Positions 53,401 through 64,000 of a stretch of 64,000 nt of DNA are shown here, in pieces. The stretch lies in assembly GCA_937625935.1 (NCBI GenBank), contig OW569394.1:1-64000 (forward strand). The letters are read 5' to 3'. This DNA is from Tetramitus jugosus (lineage: Eukaryota; Heterolobosea; Eutetramitea; Acrasida; Vahlkampfiidae). Positions within the stretch are counted from its first letter, which is position 1. Each line of letters opens with the position of its first letter. Under the pieces are notes generated by a model. It was not told the origin of the DNA. It ran no database searches and saw nothing but the letters and a program-made list of their open reading frames with translations. The position numbers were made by a program, and so were the translations under genes.

Positions 53401-56400
53401 TTCCATGTGTTAATGGATATGCTGTTTGTGTTGGTGGAACGACACGAGACGGTTCGTCAGTACTGTCACCTAGCTGGCCAAAATTGTTCATACCCACCGA
53501 GTACAAGAGACCATAAGACAATACCTCACAGTGTTGGCCAGAGTAGAATAATTCGCATGCACATGAATCAAGGGCAACACAATGTCCGTGTTGAGAACAA
53601 ACGAGCGAATCTGTTGAATTCTTGCCAAAACAGACATTGATACTGCAATCTTCACCCAAATAACCATCATCACAAGAGCAGAGATTTGGACCAACACATG
53701 AACCTCTCATTGAGCAAACATTTTCATCATCAGACAGTATTCCGAAGCAATATGAGCCATTGTAGACAAGCAAGGAGTGACTCACACCAGCAGAAACATC
53801 AACAACCCTGCTGACTTGACCTGGACGAACTGATGTAGGGACAGGATATCGTATCGGAGAAGTGCTTGTCACCAAAGATAGGTGCTGTTGAGCGTTATTT
53901 CCCCAAGCATAACTGAGGCCATCATCCGTTGTCACTTGAACAACATCCGACCAAATACTTGCAGACAACACTGTGACATTATAAAGTCCAATCACTTTCA
54001 CAGGAGTGGTTGACCATAGAATCGTTGAGTTAATTCCGAGTTGGCCGAATGAATTATCACCCCAAGCATACAACGACCCATCTTCGGTGATGGCATATGC
54101 TGCTTGTTTTCCAGCTGCAATTTTCTTTACCGTCAAGTTCAATAGACTACCACCCACTCGTTTTGCGTGAGTGGTCGAGAATGTTGTACCATCCCCCACT
54201 TGGCCTTGCGAGTTATCACCCCAGATGTACACTTGACCGAGTTCGGTCAGGACCATTGAAAAGCTGTCACCCGCAGCACTTGCTATAATCATCGAGTTGG
54301 TACCAAGTGCTTCGCCGAAGAGAGAAGATCTTTGTTGTGCAGTAATAAGTGTGAGAGGTGAGCCATACAAATACCTATCACCTAGTTGGTTGTTTGTGTT
54401 TGTTCCCCAACCATACACTCGACCATTCGATGTTCTGAACAGAGCATGTTGAGTTCCACAAGCCAATTCAACAACTTGTCCTCCACCATAGTTATCTGCT
54501 GGAGCTGCCAATACAACAGGAACATTGCTGTTGCTTCCCCAAAGATAGATTGCATTTCCTTCTGTCAGAGCCAGTGCAAATGTTGATCCTGCACATGTGT
54601 GAATCACTGGGGGCAAGGTGCTCATAATTCTCACAGGTCTATTTCTTTGGGTGAGTGTTCCATCTCCGAGCAGTCCACTAGATGCTGTAAAACTTCCTCT
54701 TCCCCAGGAATACAACTCTCCTTCAACGGACAAGGCAAACGAGTTGAAGGCTCCTGAGGATGAATATTTAACATACTTCCCATACGCCAAAGGGTATATC
54801 GTTTGAGTGGGGGTTAGTCGGACGGGATCATCAAGATCATCACCAAGCTGGCCCCAGTTATTCTTTCCAACAGAATATAGAAGTCCGTACACTGGAATAT
54901 CGCATTCACTGCCTGTGTAATAGTGGTGGCACGCACATGAGTTGAGATCAACACAAACACCATGACCTGAGCAAACTCCTGGATCGGTTTGATTTAGACC
55001 GAAACAAACACTAATACTACAATCATCTCCTAAATAGCCAGATGAACATGAACATTTGTCAGATGCAACACAAGCACCTCTTGAAGAACAAACATCATCA
55101 TATTCAGACAGTACTCCAAAACAGAATGTCCCATTAACCAACAATAGTGAATGCAAAGAAGAAGCCTCGGCTCCTACAATGAAGTTAGAATTAAACGGAC
55201 TAAGAACTAGAGAAGGAGCAATTGTTGCATCGTTAGTACCATCTCCTAGCTGGTAAGCAGTGTTTTCTCCAAAACCAAAAGCAGACCCATTCTTCAATGT
55301 AACAATCGCATATCGGTTCCATGTTCCTGCTGTTATTGTCGATGCATTTTCTATCAAATGGACTGGTGTTGGAAGAGTGTACTGAATAGTGTTGTTGGTA
55401 CCTAGTTGACCAACATCATTGCTACCCCAAGCAAACAGAGTACCGTCAGCAGAGATGGCATAGGACGAATAAGCACCTGCTGCAATGTTGACAATATGTG
55501 TTCTCAACAGAGTATCCTTGATCTGACGAGGATGTCTGTTACGAACAAGAGTATCATCGCCCAATTGGCCATTGCTGTTGCTTCCCCAGGTGTACACCTC
55601 CCCTCGACTGCTCAATGCCATGCTATGATGTTGACCCGCGGCTATTGCTATCACGTTGACATGAGAAAGAACACCTTTGATAGGACTCAGATCACCAACT
55701 CTCCTCGGCACTGTTTCTATCCGATTCTGTCCATAACCAACAGCTCCATACGCGTAATCATCACCAAATCCAAAAACATATCCTTCTCTTGTTAATATTA
55801 ATGTATGGACATGACCACAAGCTGCTTGCACAGGAGTTCCGCTGATACCAGAAACACTACTAGCTCCCACACTCAATAGAGAATTCCCAATTCCTAGTTG
55901 TCCTGATAGTACTCCATTAGTTGCTCCGTTCATCGTGTTGACTCCCCATGAGTAGACTTCACCAGTATTTAGAACTGCCACAGTGTGATAGGAACCACTA
56001 CACACACTCAATACTTTCTTTGTTGGTAGTAGATGGCTTGGATACAATCTATTGTTTGCTGATCCTGTTCCCAATCGATAAAAGGCACCACTTCCCCATA
56101 CAAATAGTTCTCCGAGTGTTGTAATTGCTAAAGACACATCAGGACCTGAAGAAATTTGTTGAATTTTTCTTCTACTTAATGAATCATAAGGTTTAATCCA
56201 TTCTGAAGTGGATGTCAGTTTGCCATTTCCCAGCTGACCCATGTTATTTCTACCGACGGACAGAACAGCACCAAATACATTAAGTTCGCAGAAATTTCCT
56301 GCATATCCAGCATCGCATTTGCAAGTATCATAGGCAATGCATGTTCCATGGCCAGAGCATACCTCTGGTTGAGTGTTGTTCAATTGGAAGCATGTAGTGA

Positions 56401-59400
56401 ACTCACAAGCCGGTCCAAAATAGTTCTCATCACAGTTGCAAGTATCAGTATCAGTACAATTACCTCGTGTCGAACAAGCCATGGTATCATCCATCGGATA
56501 ATCGAAACAATAGGTTGTATTGAACAGAAAAACACTAAAAATGTTTCCTGTGGCTGCTCCAACAATTTTCTTTGAGGCAAAAGGATTCACCACAGGTGTT
56601 GGCACCAGCTTAGACACAATACTTCCATCTGCTCCTTGTGAATTTGTGTTTAGTCCCCACGAATAGGCTGTACCGTCTGAAGCTGTGGCTACCACAGTAT
56701 AGAAACTGGCGCTCACGGAAACAATTTTGATTCCACTCAACGAAGACACAAGAACAGGATAAGTTAGATACGAAAGAGTGTTATTGACACCCAATTGTCC
56801 AACTGAATTAGCACCCCAAGAATATAATTCTCCATTTGCTGTTAGAGCATATGAAGAATAAGCTCCTGCAGCTACTTGAATCACAGGAAGTCCCAACAGA
56901 GTAGTGATGACCTGTAGAGGATGCACACTGCTTACCAAGGAGCTTTGTCCTAACTGACCCAAGTTGTTGGCGCCCCAGGTGTAAACCTCTCCTCTGCTTC
57001 CCAGAGCAATACTGTGAGCGTCACCCGTAGCAGCTTGGACAATGTTAATCGATGATAAAACACCCTTCCTAGGAGTGCTCGATCCGACTTGAATCGGAGT
57101 CCATCTATTACCCCCATCACCCAAACCAAGCTGTCCACTTCCTCCAATACCCCAAGAGTAAAGTCTACCAGTTGAAGAGCGAGCAATTGTGTGGGAAACA
57201 CCGCAACTGACAGCTACAATTGATAAATTCTCAAGAGTAGATATTTGTCTGGGTATTGTACTATAGTAGAACGTTCCTGACAGACCCAACACACCAACAA
57301 TAGGTGGATAGTAGTCGCTTGGGTTACCATTTGTTGGTACCAAACAAGGACATGTAGTTTCTGTACAAAACAGATTGACATCGTAGTTACACGAGATACG
57401 AGCATTTTGCGTGTTGAATCCCCATGAAAACACTTTGCCATCGGAGGTAACAGCAACAGCATGTTGCTGCCCTGCACAAGCACTAATGATCGAATATTCT
57501 GGTAGAATGTTCGCTGGTCTAATAGAATATAGAGTGGTTCCATTCGCTAAAATGTTGTACAACCTCTTTCCCCAAGAATATAACTTGTTTTTTCTTGATA
57601 TTGCGAGAGTAAAGTCGATACCCGAGTCAACATGCATCACGTGTTCTCCATAAGACAGTGGAAAAGATGTGCGAGTAAAATCAGATCGATCGAGGTAGTA
57701 ATCGTCCCCCAGTTGACCGAGGGTATTACTTCCAATCGTAAATGTTTCTCCATACAGCCAACCGCTGCAGTCATCACCTGTGAATCCGGATTCACATGAA
57801 CATGCATTAAACGAAACGCACACTCCATTTCCGGAACACACTGAAGGATCAGTTGAATTCGTTCCAAAACACGATGTGGAGCTACAATCGATTCCATAGT
57901 AACCTTCTTGGCACACGCAAGTGTCAGTAGCAATACACTCACCCCGCCAGGAACATACATAGGGATCATCTGAAAACAAACCAAAACAATAGGTTCCATT
58001 GAGCAATACGATTGAGTGCTGTAATCCAGAAGAGATAGCAACGATTGATCTGTTTGTGTATGTTTGAGTAACTGGATTCACATACAGCTTTCTTGTAGGT
58101 TGTGGACTAATAACTTTGCCAGTCCCACCATTTAGTAATTGATAAACATTTCCCAAGCCCCATCCGTATCCATCTCCATTATTGTCTCCCACAATTGCAT
58201 ATTCTCCAAAAGTACTCGCAGACAAGGTTGCGATCGATGTTAAATTTAGATCAACAGGAGTCAATGTTTGGCTGATGGTTGAACCAATACCCAACTCATA
58301 ATTGTTATTGTCTCCCCAGGAGAAAACCCTTCCTTCGGCACTCATCGCGTAGGATGATTCCATGCTTGCTGATATCGCTTTAAATGGCACTCTATACATT
58401 GGACCTTTGGATAGCAACTTTGGAAATCGACTCAGATTTGGATTTCTTGAGAGACCGTCACCTATTTGACCTCTACTGTTACTTCCCCAAACAAATACCT
58501 CTCCCTTATCACTGAGTGCCATACTGTGAAATGGTCCAGCAGTGATCGAAATGATTTTCGCATCACTCAGGGTACCTCCAGTTGCCAAAGAATGTGCAAC
58601 TCGCACAGGAAGGAACGCTCGAACACCGGAACCATAATTACCATTTCCCAGTTGACCAAATTCGTTATCACCCCATGCCCATAACTCACCACTCTCCATC
58701 AAAACCAAGCAATGATATTTTCCACATGCAACAGACACGGCAGTACCTGTCATTCCGGTAACCTCTCTAGGTGTGGTGCGCAAGTACACATTTGATCCTT
58801 GACCTAAGTATCCAACGATCGTTGGAGGGGAGCACGTAGTATATGACGAGGGACAACACTGAAGTTCTCCACAAAACCACGTGTAGGTATAGCAAGTTTT
58901 AGTATTGCACCTTGTGTAAGTGGAGGTAGATGCTCCGTTGAGAGTATCAGCACCCCATGAATACACTTTTCCATCGGTTGAAACTGCTGCGGCATGATAC
59001 TGAGCTGCTGAGGCTGAGATGAAGGTTGTTCCTGCAGGAGCATTCACAAGTACAGGTCTCGCTTCCTGTTGATTGTTCCCGTTTCCTAAATTATAATAAG
59101 GATTCCAACCCCATGAATAGAGCTTACCATCCAGAGCAATGGCCAACGAAAAATGATAGCCACTTGAAATGTATTGTACGTAGGTGTCTGTCGAAAGGGG
59201 AACAGAAGTAATTCCCAGGAGAGCACGAGTAGCCAATAACCCATCACCCAAAGAACCATAACTATTTACACCAGCTGTAAAAGCGTATCCGAACACTCGA
59301 TTCTCACACTTCTCTCCTGAATACACACCGTTCGTGCAAACACAAGTATTGAGAGCAATACAATGTCCTTTTGCGGAGCAAACACTGGGATCGCTTGAAT

Positions 59401-62400
59401 TGACCCCGAAACATGTTGTTAGTTCACACTCGGCACCAAAGTATCCGGCATCACAAGTACAAACATCATTTGCTGTGCATGTTCCTCTCCAGGTGCAAAC
59501 TAGTGGATCATCGGCCAAAACACCAAAACATCGCGTACCGTTTAGCAACAAGAGTGAATGTGTCGCTCCAGCACCTACACCAACCAAAAAAGTGGTTGGA
59601 AAATGTTTGTTCACTTTTTGGGGTACGGGCTGTAATCTTGTAGTGATAGTCTCGTCGCCCAATTGTGAATAACTATTTATGCCCCAAGAATATCCGACAC
59701 CTGTATCTGACAATGCAGTAACCCAGTTTGTCGATCTGCTCGTGAATATTTCTTTCACGAAAACACCTTCAAGGTTCTTAACTAACTTGGGTACCATTCG
59801 GACTGCTCCCACAGCCAACGAGGAATCTCCCAACAATCCATCTGCGTTGCTACCCCAAGAGTAAACTTCTCCATTTTTGGAGACTGCAAAAGAGCTGTAC
59901 ATACTTGCAGCGATATGCGTAATCTGATTTGGAAGACCTCGCGCCAGTAAAGTAGGAACTGATTTGCTTGTAAGAGTCATGTCACCCAGTTGACCTACGT
60001 TATTCAGTCCCCAAGAATATACTTGCCCAGAATCACCCAACGCAAGTGCGTGTCCATATCCAGCAGCCACCTTTGCGATATTGGTCAATCCTAATACCTT
60101 CTGTACTGAAAAAACATCAGCCACTATTGCAGTACCCAACTGGCCGAACGTTCCATGACCAACAGAGTAAACCGAACCGACATTGGTCAAAAACAAAGTA
60201 AAGTAGGTTCCACACACGAGAGATTTAGGAACTTCCCCCTGTGCAAATCCAGACACAACTGAAGGCGTAGTACCGACTGCAGATGTTCCTGTGACATAGT
60301 AGCCCCAACCTCTCACAGTACCATCTTGTATAATGGCCATGACTCTGTCATAACCAGCACAACAATCCAGAACATTATTCAATACGTTGATAGGTTTAAT
60401 TCTGTTCGTTGTTGACCCATCTCCAACTTGTCCTTTCGCATTATACCCCCAAGTGTACACTTTTCCATCTTGAGTGAGGGCAACTGAGAAGACGTCTCCG
60501 GCATCCACTCTCTTCAACACTTGTTTAGTTAACAGCCCTTGAAGCAACACAGCTTCGCTCGCATATCCAATTGAGGGAACATCCTCACTCGCTAGCTGAC
60601 CATACTCGTGACGTCCGATTCCATAGCCTATACCACTCACAACATTCTCACAATTCGAACCAGAATAACCCATATCGCATAAGCATAAATCTACCCCTGT
60701 ACAAGCTCCTCGTCCAGAACACACATTAGATGCGTTGTTCAGCACACCATGACAGTGAAATGAGTCACAATTCAAACCGGTGACTCCACTTTCACATGAA
60801 CACTGATCAAAGCTCATACAATTTCCGTGATAGGAACAAACTGAAGGATCATCAGCCAACACCCCGAAACATGAGAGTGAATTGTTGTAAATAACAAGGG
60901 TGTGATAACAACCGACCGACAAGCCTACGACCTGACGATCAGGAAAGAATAAGTTATACTTAATGGGTCGAATTTGCTGTGCTAGCGTTCCATCTCCGAG
61001 TTGGCCATTCGAATTACTACCCCATACGTATGCTGTGGACTGGGAAATGACACCCATCGAAGTGGCTGCTGCAGGGCATATGACATTAGATAGTCTGCGA
61101 GAAGTTTTATCGGCCAGTGGCGCTGCAACTGATTGATAATTGAGAGCGTACGACACCGCAGCCGAATTAATTCCCAATTGTCCCTCCACATTTCTACCGG
61201 CACCATACAGTATGCCATCTGCAATGACATAGGAGGATTGAGCAGATCCCGAAATTTCTGTCACCTTTTTGCCTGCTAACGGAGAAGTGGTCATAGGAAT
61301 GGCCTTCCATCTATCAGTGTAAGAGCCATCTCCCAGTTGACCATTGCCATTATGTCCCCAACGATACAATGTCCCATCGTCTGCGATGGCCATTGAAAAA
61401 TAAACTCCTGCTGCGATCGCTGCCACCTTTCTCTTGTAAACCATTCCTGTCAACAAAATTGTCTGGGGAAGGTATCTTGCATTGGTTGTTCCATCACCCA
61501 GCTGGCCCTGACCATTATAGCCCCAAGCTAACAGTGTTCCATTTCTCAGCAATGCCATGGCGTGAAAATAACCGCAAGCGACCGACGTGACATTTTCGCC
61601 CGAGAGAACTCCTTCTATTCTAAAAGGTGACGAGAAATGAGTAGTGTTGCCTGTTCCCAGTTGACCGTTAGAATTATCACCAAACGACCAGACAGCCCCC
61701 GTGTCATCAACAACCATGGAATATGCATATCCTGCACACATCGATCTCACATTTCCAAACGGTCCAGAAATCAAAACTGGACTCTGCTTATCAATGAGAG
61801 TACCATCTCCCAATTGCCCTCTGCTGTTTGCTCCGACTCCGTACAAGGTACCAGTGGACAGCAATACTAATGAAAATGATGTTCCAGATACGACAAAGTG
61901 AACAGATTGGCCGGAAAAAGACAAAGAAGGGACAGGAATCATTCTTTTCACTCCAGTTTTACCTAGATTATCTGCAAGTTGCCCCATACTATTATCTCCT
62001 GCACCATAGAGAAGTCCTTCATCCTTTGCATCGCAAGTCAGACCTGAATACCCTTGATCACACAAGCAAGTATCAATAGTCAAGCATTGCCCGTGACCAG
62101 AACATGTGGTTGGATTGGATGATTCTATTCCATAGCAGAAAGGCAAACTGCAATCACTACCCGTAAATCCGTCATTGCAGGAACAGATATCATTACCAGT
62201 ACAGTTTCCGTGACCAGAACACACGAGAGGATCAGACATGAAAATTGCAAAGCAAATGATCGAATCAACAAGATACAGATTATGATTAAAACCGACTCCT
62301 GTTTGCGTAATAGTACCCCAAACAACGGGAGATGTAATATTTTGCATCACAGTGTGAGTTCCTGTGACACCAATGCCAAACTGGCCTGTAAGATCTTGTC

Positions 62401-63712
62401 CCCAACCCCAAACTTGGTTGTTTTGTTCAACCACCTGAACACTCTCTGCCAAAAAACTAGAATAGATAGTCTGGATCACCTTTCCTGTAGCTATTGTCGC
62501 TTCGACAGGAACCATAGAAAGAGAGGAAATTGCAGTATTTCCTAGCTGACCGAGTGTATTGTCGCCCCAAGACATAACAATACCACTTTTCAGAACGGCA
62601 AATGAGGAGCTTTTTAAAGCTGCTATGGAAATAACCACATCACTTTGTGCGACAAAAAAAGGAACAGCGAACACCCCACCATCGCCGACACCCACCTGAC
62701 CTCTGTCTGAAGTACCCCATGCGTAAACACAACCCTTACTATCCAAAACGATATTATGTTTCTCTCCTGGTGCAATGTCAATCCATCGTATGACCTCTCC
62801 GTTCTCATCTGACTCGCTGATGCTTGTTGGTATTGGAACAGCCGAGCCAATTGCCTTACCATTACCAAGCTGACCATGCATATTAGCCCCCCAAACAAAC
62901 ATTGTTTTAGAAGAAGTTATAGCAGCTGAATGATATTTTCCACATGCAACTTTGACAACCTTTTGGAATGCGGCTGGTCCAGCTACCTTAACGGGGACTA
63001 ATGAGTTTGCTGTGGTTAATAGGCGACCTAACCATCCTCCGGCATTTGGGTCCACTGTCGTGTCTATATTGGTTCCCCAAGAATACACATTGCCATCTGA
63101 ATCTGCAGCTAACCCATGATAAAAACAAGCTGCAATAGACACAATTCTCTTCCCTTGCAAATCACCTCTCAATATAGAGGGAATCCTTTCATAAGTCGAA
63201 GAAAAACCCAATCCCAATTGAGCATAATTGTTCTTTCCCCATGCAAAGACTTCGCCTTTAGTGTTGAGAGCCAAAGAGAACCTGTCACCTGCTGAAACAG
63301 CCTCCACATGCATCAAACCCAAGTAATCACCAACTCTAATTTTCGTCAAACTATTCGACTGTGGTGTTAAGTCTCCTAGCTGTAAAAACGAATTATCACC
63401 AGCTGAAAATACCAGACCTCGGGTTCTTTGAGCACAATCTGGAAGCTCATAGTTATCATGACAAAAGCAAGTATCATTTGCGATACAAATGCCACGAGAT
63501 GAACATACAGAAGCATCAGTAGCGTCGATACCAGAGCACAATGTAGCTGAACTCACTTCTGAAAGAATGAATAAGCACCATCTTCTAGTTCATCATACAT
63601 CAATCAAAATCAACATACCTTTTGTACCTCCCCACAATAAGAGAAGAAATAGCAACAACACAACCGTCCTTGCTGTTATGAGTTTCTCGCGTACCCCTTC
63701 TTTGGGCTTCAT
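38444..63712 (-). CDS. Giant type I membrane protein: 14 RCC1 propellers and EGF arrays (8402 aa)
   Basis: Exon 1 (63712-63619) encodes a signal peptide (TARTVVLLLFLLLLWGG). A 60-nt intron (GTATGT...TTTCAG) joins it in frame to one 25,115-bp exon. The ectodomain consists of 14 blocks of about 450 residues. Each is a run of about seven RCC1 repeats (YSWGxNxxGQLG, SxAxxxxG.VY), expected to fold as a seven-bladed propeller, introduced by two EGF modules (one before the first block). Then come 25 EGF modules, and a region of about 840 residues with an IPT/TIG domain (ITPTTAKHGDIITVHG). A membrane helix (GSLFFLLFLALFFFVAIVLIW) and a tail of about 110 residues follow. RCC1 propellers are usually nuclear or cytoplasmic; here they are predicted extracellular. 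A surface adhesion or recognition role is inferred. It is among the largest single-polypeptide predictions for a protist. Confidence 0.9.
41150..44196 (-). repeat. Array of 25 EGF-like modules within the giant gene
   Basis: Twenty-five consecutive modules of about 39 residues, each with six cysteines in the tenascin-like pattern C..(G)....VC(S/N)GxGxCxxxxxCxC..G(Y/R)xGxxC. Modules alternate loosely between ELNICY- and IPICFG-type linkers, which suggests growth by duplication of pairs. One module, at about 43,600-43,700, carries an insertion of roughly 20 residues. Confidence 0.85.
49920..50217 (-). repeat. 298-bp exact duplicate, copy 1
   Basis: This segment of the tenth block is identical, base for base as far as I can compare by eye, to 52644-52941 in the eighth block, at an offset of exactly 2724 bp (two block lengths). 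The block between them differs. Confidence 0.85.
52644..52941 (-). repeat. 298-bp exact duplicate, copy 2
   Basis: Partner of 49920-50217. The flanks on both sides diverge at once, so the identity has sharp edges as expected of a gene-conversion tract or a recent unequal exchange. Confidence 0.85.
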
Positions 63713-64000
63713 TATTTGTAGTAGTATACAGATGACTTGATTGTGTTTTGTGCCCCAACAATCCGTTCGAAAGCAATAAGTCATTTTGAGATTACGTGAG
63801 CAGCTGTACGGTTGCTCCTCGTTGTTAGATAACACTATAAATGATTACACCGGCAGTTGGGTAAGCGGGTACTCCAGTACTACGACGTCTTTTTCCGAGT
63901 CTGTACAGAGTCGTCAATGGTATGCTTGCCGCACCAGTAATAGTAGTTCACTCAATCAAAATCGCTCCTTATACTGATATCCGACACCCGGTGAACATCC
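63713..64000. other. Upstream region of the giant gene
   Basis: 288 bases with no supportable gene. It lies directly upstream of the giant gene's ATG (63712, minus strand) and presumably contains its promoter. No clear TATA-like or initiator element stands out. Confidence 0.5.

Larger units (their letters stand above)
44197..63490 (-). repeat. Fourteen tandem EGF-RCC1 propeller blocks
   Basis: The EGF pairs that separate the blocks start near 62,255, 60,870, 59,530, 57,985, 56,510, 55,120, 53,750, 52,368, 50,990, 49,645, 48,270, 46,928, 45,555 and 44,190, a period of 1.34-1.55 kb. The two longest blocks (fourth and fifth) owe their length to a Cys-rich insertion in one blade. Blocks between about 49.6 and 55.1 kb are the most alike in DNA; the outer blocks are more diverged. 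Confidence 0.85.

Overview
The window is the left end of a linear eukaryotic chromosome. It opens with about 876 bases of perfect CCCAAA repeat (G-strand TTTGGG), followed by a gene-poor subtelomere and then densely packed nuclear genes that use all three standard stop codons. Short introns (about 58-96 nt, GTA-type donors, AG acceptors), a moderately AT-rich base composition, a cathepsin-B-like secreted protease, an NADPH oxidase and huge EGF/RCC1 receptors fit a free-living amoeboid protist. A heterolobosean of the Naegleria type is my best guess; it is an inference, because no rRNA or other marker gene lies in the window. I saw no convincing tRNA, rRNA or CRISPR.

Layout. 1-876 telomere. 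877-2640 subtelomere with interstitial telomere-like motifs in the telomere's orientation. 2643-4518 a disrupted unknown gene and an isolated C-terminal fragment of a presequence protease. 4515-16417 a compact block of mostly short, mostly unrecognised genes with tiny gaps or overlaps. Its centrepiece (9758-11200) is a protein with the motif layout of a herpesvirus/mirusvirus-type capsid-maturation protease fused to a scaffold domain carrying nuclear-localisation-like motifs. I read at least 5.4-11.9 kb as an endogenous dsDNA-virus element, probably mirusvirus-like; the F-box and SNG1-like genes in the block may be host genes. 16738-26096 is ordinary host territory: an NADPH oxidase with an inserted SH3 domain, a small secreted cysteine-hairpin protein, a C1A protease, V-ATPase subunit a and a secreted protein with two MRH-like domains. 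26346-38165 holds a fibrinogen/EGF membrane protein, an ankyrin protein, a 2-oxoglutarate oxygenase and a putatively myristoylated small protein. 38444-63712 is a single gene for a predicted 8402-residue type I membrane protein: signal peptide, 14 RCC1 beta-propellers each introduced by EGF modules, 25 further EGF modules, a long ectodomain with an IPT/TIG domain, one membrane helix and a cytoplasmic tail of about 110 residues.

How the genes relate. The fibrinogen/EGF protein and the giant RCC1/EGF protein share the same EGF stalk, post-EGF ectodomain and membrane anchor with different N-terminal heads, so they look like two surface receptors built on one chassis. The protease, the MRH-like protein and the cysteine-hairpin protein are all predicted secretory products. 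The virus-like block has several genes whose frame changes part-way. The long host genes around it (about 40 kb of coding sequence) are frame-perfect, so those breaks are more likely short introns or decay than assembly error.
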